DNA of 64,000 nucleotides. It comes from JBGPEQ01 sp050180895. Lineage in GTDB: Bacteria; Pseudomonadota; Alphaproteobacteria; Dongiales; Dongiaceae. The stretch spans positions 310,001-374,000 of the forward strand of contig JBFXDS010000004.1 in the NCBI GenBank assembly GCA_050180895.1. The letters run 5' to 3'. Position numbers and translations under genes: made by a program. Positions 33,621-41,752 of this stretch are shown in pieces (position 1 is the first letter of the stretch; each line of letters begins with the position of its first letter). The notes under the pieces were generated by a model, which ran no database searches, had not been told where the DNA came from, and worked only from the letters and a program-made list of their open reading frames with translations.

Positions 33621-34505
33621 ATGACCTTCACGCAATTCTGGCCGCTCTATCTGCGGGCTCATCGGCTGGCGGGAACGCGAGCCATGCACTACGCCGCGAC
33701 CGCCGTCGGCGTCATGGCGGCGATCGAGGCCGTGATCGCGCAACAATTCTGGATCTTCGTCGCCGGCATCGCCCTGGCCTACGCCATGGCGATCGCCTCG
33801 CACTGGTTCATCGAGCACAACCAGCCGCTGATCCGCGTCAATGCCGTTTGGGGTGCCGTCGCCGATCTGCGCATGATCTGGCTCGCCCTGACCGGCCGGC
33901 TCGGGGATGAATTCGCGCGGTACGGCATCACCGAACTGGACGGCATCGACGCATCCGACATGCCGAGGACGCCGGAAAGGGACCGACCAAGCCCCATTGG
34001 CATGCCGGGGCGGCGCGACTTGGCCGCAGCGGAGCGGGTCCTCGCCGCGCTCGACGAATTCGATGGCTTCGCGCGCCATGCGATGCGCTTCTACGGAGCA
34101 CGCGTCTACCGATATGCGCTGCTGGTGACCGGCGCGCTCGGCCTCCTCGTCGGACTGGTCGATCTGCGCGATTTCGTCGAGCCGACGAGCAAGCTCGCCT
34201 ATCCCCTGGTGCAGCAGGGCCTGCCGATCCTCGCCTTTGCGCTCGCGCTTGCCTCGTCCTGCGCCGGACTGCTCACCGCCGGCCGATATTCGCGCGCCAT
34301 CCATGACGGTTTCGTTGCACTGACGGCCGACGCCTCGTCGCCCTATCGCGTGGCGGCGAATGCCGTCCCCTTCGGTCTGCGGGCCGAGCGCCTGTTTGCC
34401 CGCGAATCGTCGCTGCGCCGCGCCTCCCTGGCGCTATCGGCGCTCGGCGCTATCGCCTTCGCCGGCGCCGAGCTTTTCGAGCACGGCCTGTGGTGGGCGC
34501 TGTGA
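33621..34505 (+). CDS. DUF962 (Mpo1-like) membrane protein with extra C-terminal membrane domain
   Basis: 294 residues. The first about 100 residues are DUF962/Mpo1-like: FTQFWPLYLRAHRLAGTRAMHYAAT, two spans, then ASHWFIEHNQP and IRVNAVWGAVADLRMIW. Fungal Mpo1 is an Fe-dependent dioxygenase of 2-hydroxy fatty acids, and the His residues of AMHYAAT and ASHWFIEHNQP would be its metal ligands. Residues 150-294 hold three more spans (YALLVTGALGLLVGL, LPILAFALALASSCAGLL, LALSALGAIAFAGAELF), not part of the usual domain. The function of this extension is unknown. Alone on the plus strand, upstream of an MFS gene. Confidence 0.78.
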   Translation: MTFTQFWPLYLRAHRLAGTRAMHYAATAVGVMAAIEAVIAQQFWIFVAGIALAYAMAIASHWFIEHNQPLIRVNAVWGAVADLRMIWLALTGRLGDEFARYGITELDGIDASDMPRTPERDRPSPIGMPGRRDLAAAERVLAALDEFDGFARHAMRFYGARVYRYALLVTGALGLLVGLVDLRDFVEPTSKLAYPLVQQGLPILAFALALASSCAGLLTAGRYSRAIHDGFVALTADASSPYRVAANAVPFGLRAERLFARESSLRRASLALSALGAIAFAGAELFEHGLWWAL

Positions 34506-34720
34506 AGATGGCGGTAGCGCCGCACCCCGCCGGGCACGACGGCAACTCGTCCCTCGATGCCGACCACTGAACATTGCATCCCTTCGACCCCGACACGCCG
34601 AACGTCGTGATGCTCTGAGCGTGATCCCAGTCGCTGCCGCTCCATCACATGCGGAGCCGCGCTGGCAGCCATGCGCGGAGCGGATTTTCGTCGCCCCCGA
34701 CGGCCTGCTACCTTGCAGCG

Positions 34721-35887
34721 ATGAGCATTCTAAACGTCGCATCCAGCCCGCAGCCGTGGCGCTCGCTGGCAGCTGCGATCGCCTGTGCGGCCGTGGCCGG
34801 AGTCGCCTCGGGCATGACTTGGCCGGTGCTCGCCCTCATCCTCGACCGCCAAGGCTATGATGCCACGCACATCGGCCTCAGCTCGATCAGCCAGTCGATT
34901 TCGGTTTTCGTCGTCCTGCCGCTGGCGCCGCGGCTGCTCGCGCGCTGGGGGTTCGTCCGCACGACGGCCGCCGGCATCGTCGGCGCCGTCGCCATGCTGC
35001 TCGCCCTGCCGCTGTTTCCCGACATCTACGCCTGGATACCGATCCGCTTCATCCTCGGCGCCAGCACCGTCACGTTCTACACGGCCTGCGAAATCTGGGT
35101 GAACCGGTTGGCGGTCGAGGAGTCGCGCGGCCGCACCATCGGCATCTTCGGCTTCCTGTGGTCGGGCGGCTTCGCGGCCGGACCGCTCATCATCGCGCTG
35201 ACCGGGAGCGAAGGATGGACGCCGTTCATCGTCACCGCCCTGCTGATGTCGGCGGCGGCCTTGCCGTTGGTGCTCGCGTCGGAACCGCCGGCGGCGGCAG
35301 ACGGGTCGCAAGCGGCGGGCCTCTTCGGCTTCGTCCGCTATGTCGGCCTGGCGCCGGCATTGATGGCCGCGGCCCTCCTGCTCGGCGCGCTCGACTACGC
35401 CAACGATGCCTTCCTGCCGCTCTACGGCTTGCATCACGGACTGTCCCAGGCGGAGGCCCTGGCCATGCTCACGGTCCTGCTGGGCGGCTATACCGTCGCC
35501 CATATCCCCTGCGGCTGGCTGGCGGATCGCGTCGACCGCCGCCGCCTGCTGCTGGCGATGGCCGCAATCGCGGCCGCCGCATACCTCGCGGTACCCGCGG
35601 CGATCGACGCCCTGTGGCTCGCCTGGCTCCTGCTCTTCATCGTCGGCTGCGCCCTCAGCGGCTTGTGGACCGCGGCGGTGGTGCTGATCGGCCAGCGCTT
35701 TGCCGGCGCCGAGTTGTCCGGCGCCTATGTCGCCGGCGGCATCCTCTACGGCCTCGGCAGCCTTGCTGGACCGCTGCTCGCCGGTCTGTTCTCCGACCTG
35801 GCCGGCCTGGCCATCGCGCCGCTGGTGCTGGCAGGGTTCTGCCTGGTCTATCTGCCGATCGGGCTGCTGCGTGACCGCCGAGCGTGA
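34721..35887 (+). CDS. MFS transporter (YcaD-like)
   Basis: 388 residues with about 12 hydrophobic spans. Start ATG 34721 (MSILNVASSPQPWRSL) was preferred over upstream in-frame codons because the first span follows. MFS hallmarks: GLSSISQSISVFVVLPLAPRLLARWGFVRT in the first half (loop 2-3 motif), CEIWVNRLAVEESRGRTIGIFGFLWSGG typical of the YcaD/DUF894-like group, and CGWLADRVDRRRLL in the second half. Likely a drug or metabolite exporter. The substrate is not inferable. It resembles the MFS gene at 51732 in the MESWLNxR-type region but is not a close duplicate. Confidence 0.88.
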   Translation: MSILNVASSPQPWRSLAAAIACAAVAGVASGMTWPVLALILDRQGYDATHIGLSSISQSISVFVVLPLAPRLLARWGFVRTTAAGIVGAVAMLLALPLFPDIYAWIPIRFILGASTVTFYTACEIWVNRLAVEESRGRTIGIFGFLWSGGFAAGPLIIALTGSEGWTPFIVTALLMSAAALPLVLASEPPAAADGSQAAGLFGFVRYVGLAPALMAAALLLGALDYANDAFLPLYGLHHGLSQAEALAMLTVLLGGYTVAHIPCGWLADRVDRRRLLLAMAAIAAAAYLAVPAAIDALWLAWLLLFIVGCALSGLWTAAVVLIGQRFAGAELSGAYVAGGILYGLGSLAGPLLAGLFSDLAGLAIAPLVLAGFCLVYLPIGLLRDRRA

Positions 35888-36026
35888 CTCTGGCCCCGAT
35901 AACTCTCGTCCGCAACCGGCATGATATCTCTCCTGCGGCACGGCTGCGCGCGCGAGTTCGCGATACGCATCGAGGCCGGGAGTGCGGATCTCCGTACTCT
36001 TCGCGCCTCCACGTGCAGTGACCGGT

Positions 36027-37137
36027 TTACGCCCGCTTGTTCCCCACCCGCGCCGCCAGCGCCGCCGACAGGAACTGGTCGAGGTCGCCGTCGAGCACAC
36101 CCTGGACGTTGCTGGTCTCCACGTTCGTGCGCAGGTCCTTCACCATCTGGTAGGGCTGCATGACGTAGGAGCGGATCTGATGGCCCCAGCCGATGTCGGT
36201 CTTGTTGGCCTCGACCGCCGCCGCCGCCGCCTCGCGCTTCTGCAGCTCCTGCTCGTAGAGCCGCGCCTTCAGCATGGCCAGCGCGGTCTGCCGGTTGCGG
36301 TGCTGCGAACGGTCGATTTGGCACTTGACGACGATGCCCGTGGGGATGTGGGTGATGCGCACGGCGCTCTCGACCTTGTTGACGTTCTGACCGCCGGCGC
36401 CGCCGGAGCGCATGGTGTCCACCTGCAGGTCGGACTCCTTGATCTCGATGTCGATGTCCTCGTCGACCACCGGGAACACCCACACCGAGGCGAAGCTGGT
36501 ATGCCGCCGGCCCTGGCTGTCATAGGGTGAGATGCGCACGAGACGGTGCACGCCGCTCTCGGTCTTCAGCCAGCCATAGGCGTTGTCGCCGGCGACGCGG
36601 ATGGTGGCCGACTTCAGCCCCGCCTCCTCGCCGGCGCTCTCTTCGATCAACTCCAGCTTGTAGTCGTGCTGCTCGGCCCAGCGCATGTACATGCGCAGCA
36701 GCATCTCGGCCCAGTCCTGGGCCTCGGTGCCGCCGGCGCCGGCATGGATCTCGACGTAGCAGTCGTTGGGGTCGGCCTCGCCGGAGAGCAGGCTCTCCAG
36801 CTCGCGCTTGGCGGCCCGCGCGCGCAGGTCCTTGAGCTGCGCCTCGGCCTCGCTCACCGAGCCCTGGTCGCCCTCGGCCTCGCCCAGCTCGATCAGCGTC
36901 AGCGCGTCGTCGAGCTCGCGCTCCAGCGTGCGGTAGGCCGTCATGGCGCCGTCCAGATGCGTGCGCTCGCGCATCAGCTTCTGCGCCGCGGCCCGGTCGT
37001 TCCAGAGGTTCGGGTCCTCGGCCCGTGCATTCAGCTCCGCAAGCCGCTTGACCGCGTTGTCCCAGTCAAAGATGCCTCCGCAACAGGGCCAGGGAAGCCC
37101 GGATATCGCCGGCCACGGCTTCGATCTCTGCACGCAT
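36027..37137 (-). CDS. prfB: Peptide chain release factor 2, with programmed +1 frameshift
   Basis: Recognises UGA and UAA stops and releases the peptide. The 369-residue product needs a +1 shift: frame one from 37137 gives MRAEIEAVAGDIRASLALLR and RHL, then CTT-TGA-C at 37071-37065, and the +1 frame continues DWDNAVKRLAELN. The anti-stop tripeptide region SPYD and GGQ motif (GAGGQNVNKVESAVRI) are intact. A continuous in-frame reading to 37247 exists in the +1 frame but has no good start and no domain support. Minus-strand gene downstream of mrcA, in the common order prfB-mrcA-amiC with rne divergent. Confidence 0.95.
37065..37080 (-). other. prfB autoregulatory frameshift site
   Basis: CGGAGG-CAT-CTT-TGA-C: an SD-like CGGAGG three bases before the CTT slippery codon, then the in-frame UGA and C. 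This is the same arrangement as in E. coli (AGGGGG-TAT-CTT-TGA-C). Low RF2 causes pausing at UGA and a shift into the main frame. Confidence 0.93.
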
Positions 37138-37169
37138 GGTTGTACTCCCTCGATTCGGTTCTCAACTGT

Positions 37170-37300
37170 CATGGCCGGGTTCGACCCGGCAATCCACCCC
37201 TTCAGCCGCACGATGTCGCTTGTACCCGGCATGGATGCCCGGCTCAAGGCTTGGCCTCGGGCCGGCCGCAGGCCGGACCCGGGGGCCGGGCATGACAGCG
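37170..37300. repeat. GC-rich inverted-repeat element between mrcA and prfB
   Basis: Contains GCCGGGT-TCG-ACCCGGC (37174-37190) and further GGCCGGC-type arms around 37250-37300. It resembles the widespread short alphaproteobacterial intergenic repeats with the ATGGCCGGG...CCCGGCCAT theme. It might serve as a terminator for mrcA or just be a selfish repeat. It lies upstream of the prfB start. Confidence 0.6.
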
Positions 37301-37329
37301 GAAGGTGATCGGCAGGAGCGGTCCCCGCG

Positions 37330-39759
37330 TCAATAGAGCCCGCCGGTTCCCGTCGGCACCGCGCTGGCGCCGCCGCTGTTGCTGAGCACGTCGCCGGAGC
37401 CGCCGATGACGACGACCTGACCGTTCGGTTCGGTGCCGGGCTTGAAGGATTCGAGGATCACGCGGCCCCCCTCGCCGGTCGGCCGCTGTCCGGTCGCGAG
37501 GTCGATGCGGACGAGGCGAAGGTCCGGCGGGACGCGGAACGGCGTCGCCGGCTTGTCGGCCAGGGCCTCGGTCATGAAGTCGCGGAAGATCGGCGCGGCG
37601 ATGGCGCCGCCGGTCTCCTTGCCGCCGAGGCTGCGCGGCTGGTCGTAGCCGACATAGACTCCCACCGCCAGGTCGGGCGAGAAGCCGACGAACCAGGCGT
37701 CCTTGCTGTCGTTGGTGGTGCCGGTCTTGCCGGCCAGCGGCTTGCCCACGGCGCGCACCGCCGTGCCGGTGCCGCGCTGCACCACGCCCTCCAGGATCGA
37801 CACCATCTGGTAGGCCGTGCGCGGATCGAGGATCTGGTCGCGGACGTCCGGGATCTGCGGCACCGGCTGGTCGGCCCAGGCGGCGACCCGGCAGCCGACG
37901 CAGGATCGATCGTCATGCCTGTAGATGGTGTCGCCGCGGCGGCCCTGGATGCGGTCGATGAAGGTCGGCGTGATCCGCTTGCCGCCGTTGACGATCATCG
38001 CATAGGCCGCGGTCAGCCGCAGCGGCGTCGTCTCGCCGGCGCCGAGCGACATCGCCAGGGTCGGCATCATGTTGTCGACCACGCCGAGCTTCTTGGCGTA
38101 CTCGACCACTTTCTCCATGCCGACGGCCTGGGCGACGCGCACCGTCATCAGATTACGCGACTTCTCGATGCCGACCCGCATGGTCGTCGGTCCCAGAAAG
38201 TCGCCGCCGTAGTTCTGCGGCGACCAGGGGGGCAGGCCCGGCCCCTGATCGATGATGACCGGCGCGTCGAGGACGACCGTGGACGGCGTGTAGCCGCTGT
38301 CGAGCGCGGCCATGTAGACGATCGGCTTGAACGAGGAGCCCGGCTGGCGCATCGCCTGGGTGGCGCGGTCGAACTCGCTCTGTTTGAAGCTCCAGCCCCC
38401 GGTCATGGCGAAGACGCGGCCGGTATGCGGATCCATGGCGACGAGGGCGCCGCTCACCTCCGGTATCTGCCGCAGGGCGTAGGTGTCGGGCGGATACTCC
38501 TTGCCCTCCTCGGACGTCTCGACCTTGGCGACGATGACGACCTCGCCGGGCTGCACCGCATCGGACGCCTTGCCGATGGCGGGGCCGACGATCTTGCCGT
38601 CCTTCGCCAGCCGCGCCCAGCGGAGCTCGGCCAGCGGGATCGTCCCCTCGCCGCCGTCGGCAAAGCCGATCTTGGCTTCGCTGTCGTCGGCGCCCAGCAC
38701 CAGTGCCAGTTGCCATTCGTACAGGCCCTCAGGAACCGGCACCATGCCAAGCCGCTTCTGCCAGTCGTCCCCCGGATCGACCTCGGCCACCGGACCGCGC
38801 CAGCCGTGCCGCAGGTCGTAGCGCACCAGGCCGGCGCGCAGCACGCGGTCGGCGATCTCCTGGAGTTTCGGATCGAGCGTCGTGCGGACATAGAGGCCGC
38901 CCTTGTAGAGGTCGTACTCGCCGAGCATGGCCAGTATCTCGCGCCGCACTTCCTCGCCGAAGTAGTCCGCCGTCACCGTCTCCGTGGTGTCGCGCCGGCG
39001 CGCCTCCAACGGCTCGGCCAGCGCCGCGTCGGCCTGCTCGCGGTTGATGACGCCATCCTGCAGCATGCGGCCGATGACCCAGGCGCGACGCTCCTTGGCC
39101 CGCTCCGGTCGCTGCACGAGATGGTAGTCGCTCGGCGCCTTGGGCAGGCCGGCAAGGTAGGCCGCCTCGCCGATGGTCAGTTCGTCGAGCCGCTTGTTGA
39201 AGTAGCTGAGCGCCGCGGCGACCACGCCGTAGGAGCCCTGGCCGAGATAGATCTGGTTCAGATAGAGCTCGAGGATGCGATCCTTGGAGTAGGCCTGCTC
39301 GATGCGGAAGGCGAGGAGAGCCTCCTTCAGTTTGCGCTGGTAGCTGACCTCGCCGCTCAGCAGGAAGTTCTTGGCCACCTGCTGCGTGATCGTCGAGGCG
39401 CCGACCGGCCGCCGCCCGCTGCCGAAGTTCCGGATGTTGGTGACGAGCGCCCCGACGATGCCCGGGAGATCGACGCCGGGGTGGGTATAGAAGGTCTTGT
39501 CCTCGGCCGAGAGAAAGGCGTCGATGACCGGCTTCGGAATCGCCCGGATCGGCACGAAGACGCGCTTCTCGACGGCATGCTCCGCCAGCAGCCGCCCATC
39601 GGCCGCCAGCACGCGGGTGACGATCGGCGGATCGTAGTTTGCCAACTGCTGATAGTCCGGCAGTTCGGCGCTGAACCTGTTCAGGGCGAAAAGGAGCGCG
39701 ATCACCCCGAAGAAGCCGAGGTTCGCGAGCAGCCCAAGCAAGGCGGAAAACAGTTTCAT
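37330..39759 (-). CDS. mrcA: Penicillin-binding protein 1A (class A PBP)
   Basis: Bifunctional peptidoglycan glycosyltransferase/transpeptidase, 809 residues, anchored by an N-terminal span (LLGLLANLGFFGVIALLFAL). GT51 domain: AEDKTFYTHPGVDLPGIVGA (catalytic Glu), GASTITQQVAKNFLL, QIYLGQGSYGVVAAA. An OB-like insert lies between (about 300-430). Transpeptidase: SxxK as PGSSFKP, SxN as SRN in EKSRNLMTVR, and KTG in GKTGTTNDSKDAW. The C-terminal tail is low-complexity Gly/Ser-rich. Same strand and order with amiC upstream and prfB downstream, as in many alphaproteobacteria. Confidence 0.96.
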   Translation of the reverse strand: MKLFSALLGLLANLGFFGVIALLFALNRFSAELPDYQQLANYDPPIVTRVLAADGRLLAEHAVEKRVFVPIRAIPKPVIDAFLSAEDKTFYTHPGVDLPGIVGALVTNIRNFGSGRRPVGASTITQQVAKNFLLSGEVSYQRKLKEALLAFRIEQAYSKDRILELYLNQIYLGQGSYGVVAAALSYFNKRLDELTIGEAAYLAGLPKAPSDYHLVQRPERAKERRAWVIGRMLQDGVINREQADAALAEPLEARRRDTTETVTADYFGEEVRREILAMLGEYDLYKGGLYVRTTLDPKLQEIADRVLRAGLVRYDLRHGWRGPVAEVDPGDDWQKRLGMVPVPEGLYEWQLALVLGADDSEAKIGFADGGEGTIPLAELRWARLAKDGKIVGPAIGKASDAVQPGEVVIVAKVETSEEGKEYPPDTYALRQIPEVSGALVAMDPHTGRVFAMTGGWSFKQSEFDRATQAMRQPGSSFKPIVYMAALDSGYTPSTVVLDAPVIIDQGPGLPPWSPQNYGGDFLGPTTMRVGIEKSRNLMTVRVAQAVGMEKVVEYAKKLGVVDNMMPTLAMSLGAGETTPLRLTAAYAMIVNGGKRITPTFIDRIQGRRGDTIYRHDDRSCVGCRVAAWADQPVPQIPDVRDQILDPRTAYQMVSILEGVVQRGTGTAVRAVGKPLAGKTGTTNDSKDAWFVGFSPDLAVGVYVGYDQPRSLGGKETGGAIAAPIFRDFMTEALADKPATPFRVPPDLRLVRIDLATGQRPTGEGGRVILESFKPGTEPNGQVVVIGGSGDVLSNSGGASAVPTGTGGLY

Positions 39760-39869
39760 GGCCGATGAGCCGACGCGCTCTGAAACGGATGCCGGATTAT
39801 AGCTATATATTTGTGGCGGAACAGCGTCACGCCGACGCCGGAAGGGAGGCGTTCAGCGCCCGCCGGGGG

Positions 39870-41285
39870 TCAGCGGAATCCCTGCTGCCACTCGAAATAT
39901 CGGTCCAGGGCGTCGCCGATGGCGGCGGCGAGCACCCGGCGATGGCGTTTCGAGGCCAGCGCGGCCTCGTCCTCCGGGTTCGAGAGATAGCCGAGTTCGA
40001 GCAGCACCGAGGGCACGTCCGGCGCCTTCAGCACGACGAAGCCGGCAAAGCGGTGCGAGTTCCGCAGCACCAGCGTGCGGTCGGCCAGCTCCTCGCTGAG
40101 CAGGCTGGCAAAGCGAGCCGACAGATTCTTGGTCTCGCGCTGGGCGAGGTCGATGAGGATGCTGGTCACCATGGCGCTCTGGCTCGACAGGTCGACGCCG
40201 GCGATCAGATCCTCCTTGTTCTCGCGGGCCGCCAGCGCGGCGGCCTCGGCGTCGGACGCGTTCTCCGACAACGTGTAAACGGATGCCCCCCGCAAGGCGC
40301 TCTTCTCGATATGATCGGCGTGCAGGGAAATGAAGAGGTCGGCCTCGGCCGTGCGCGCCACGTCGATGCGCTGGCGCAGCGCCAGGAGCCTGTCCTCCTC
40401 GCGCGTGAGGATGACCTTGTAGCGTCCGGTGGCATCGAGCAGCGCCCGCAGCTCCTTGGCCATCTGCAAGGTGATGTCCTTCTCCATCGCGCCATTGGCG
40501 CCGACGGCACCGGGATCCTTGCCGCCGTGGCCGGCGTCAAGCACGATCACCGGAATGCGGTCGCGCTTGCCCACGGCCGGCTTCTTCGGCGGCAGCGCGG
40601 CCGGCGGCGTCAGCATCGCGATCTGGGTGCCGGCAAGCGCTTCGTTCTCGATCTCCGGCACCGGCGGCTTGGCCGGCGGAATCGGGTAGCCGTTGCCGGC
40701 TGTCGTCGGCGCTGCGGCACTCGCTTCCATCCTGCTCGCGGCCAAGTCCGGGAGTCTGACGGCTTCGGTGGAGGCCACCTGAACCCGCCGCGACGTCGCC
40801 GCGGCGGGTGGTATCGCCGTCTCTTCCTCGGCCGTCGTCAAGACGTCGCTGATCGCCGCCGCCAGATCCGGGGCGCCGGACTGCAGGTCCACGAACACCC
40901 GCGCCGGGGTCGACCCCGACGCCGCCAGCGCCTCGGAGCGGGCGACATGCGCCGGCTCGGCCAACTCGAGGATCATCCGGCTGCCGCCGGCACTCTGCTC
41001 CGTATGTACCGCTTTGATCAGCCCGCGCCCCGCCGGAGCCTCACCGGCAAGCCGCACGCCGCAGCCCTCGAGCGCGATGACGATGCGCTCGGGATCGGTC
41101 TGCGGTTCGATCCGGTAATCGGCCGGGGCACTGAGATCGAGCACGATGCGCGTCCGGTCGGTATGCACGCCCAGCCGCACGTTAACCACATCGCCGTCGG
41201 CGAATCCGGCGGACGGGAGCATCGCCACCAAGCACGCGGCCAGAAGGCAGCGGAAAACCAGTAGGTTGAGGGGACTCTTCTGCAT
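39870..41285 (-). CDS. amiC: N-acetylmuramoyl-L-alanine amidase with AMIN domain
   Basis: Periplasmic murein amidase for daughter-cell separation. 471 residues from ATG 41285 with a signal peptide (NLLVFRCLLAACLVAMLPSAGFA). The AMIN domain (about 30-140) carries RIVLDLSAPADY and targets the division site. A Pro/Ala-rich linker leads to the amidase_3 domain: VIVLDAGHGGKDPGAVG (first His ligand), MEKDITLQM (Glu ligand), FISLHADHI (His ligand) and LLELGYLSNPEDE (catalytic Glu). A TTG at 41309 is an alternative start. Upstream of mrcA in the same direction and divergent from rne. Confidence 0.94.
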   Translation of the reverse strand: MQKSPLNLLVFRCLLAACLVAMLPSAGFADGDVVNVRLGVHTDRTRIVLDLSAPADYRIEPQTDPERIVIALEGCGVRLAGEAPAGRGLIKAVHTEQSAGGSRMILELAEPAHVARSEALAASGSTPARVFVDLQSGAPDLAAAISDVLTTAEEETAIPPAAATSRRVQVASTEAVRLPDLAASRMEASAAAPTTAGNGYPIPPAKPPVPEIENEALAGTQIAMLTPPAALPPKKPAVGKRDRIPVIVLDAGHGGKDPGAVGANGAMEKDITLQMAKELRALLDATGRYKVILTREEDRLLALRQRIDVARTAEADLFISLHADHIEKSALRGASVYTLSENASDAEAAALAARENKEDLIAGVDLSSQSAMVTSILIDLAQRETKNLSARFASLLSEELADRTLVLRNSHRFAGFVVLKAPDVPSVLLELGYLSNPEDEAALASKRHRRVLAAAIGDALDRYFEWQQGFR

Positions 41286-41381
41286 CGGCGTTAGATATAT
41301 ATGTGACAAGGCATTGTCGTCTATAAAGAATTTATCGAGAATTGAATCGGCCGATCGCTGCGATCCGCCCGTGCAAACCCA

Positions 41382-41410
41382 TTGTCGAAGCCGTCCGCTA
41401 TGGTTATCTT
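41382..41410 (+). promoter_or_regulatory. Candidate sigma70-type promoter for rne; start of a long leader
   Basis: TTGTCG (41382-41387), 17-base spacer, TATCTT (41405-41410), in the 467-base amiC-rne gap. It would give a 5' leader of about 335 bases. No gene is seen in the leader. E. coli rne also has a long leader used for autoregulation. Confidence 0.4.
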
Positions 41411-41752
41411 CGATTCGTTGGCCGACTGCGTGTCACACAACACAGGGCAATTCCGGCGCTCCCGAGCCGCGTCAGGCGATGATCAGCCGGCGGCGAAACA
41501 CTGGCAGCGTACGGCCGAAGGTCCTGCGGCAGCGTAGCGGCGAACTGGTTACGCAGTCCTTAACCCTAAATGGCGAACGTGCCGCCGGCATGGCCGCCTC
41601 CGGGCCCGCAAGTGTGCGACAGACGGCCGTGCCGCAGATCGCCATTCGATAGGTCGAGATGACTCAGACCCGGATATTGAACAACCGTTTCGCGCCGCCG
41701 CCCATCGGGACGACCGACGGGTGCGCCGGACGCGCATTGGAGATTTCAAATA

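Noticed and set aside
36027..37247. prfB read as one 406-codon frame without frameshift
   Set aside because: The N-terminal part before DWDNAV has no RF2 similarity, while the zero-frame MRAEIEAVAG plus CTT-TGA-C gives the standard RF2 N-terminus.
37170..37300. Riboswitch upstream of prfB
   Set aside because: Only simple GGCCGGG-type palindromes are present; no conserved aptamer core.
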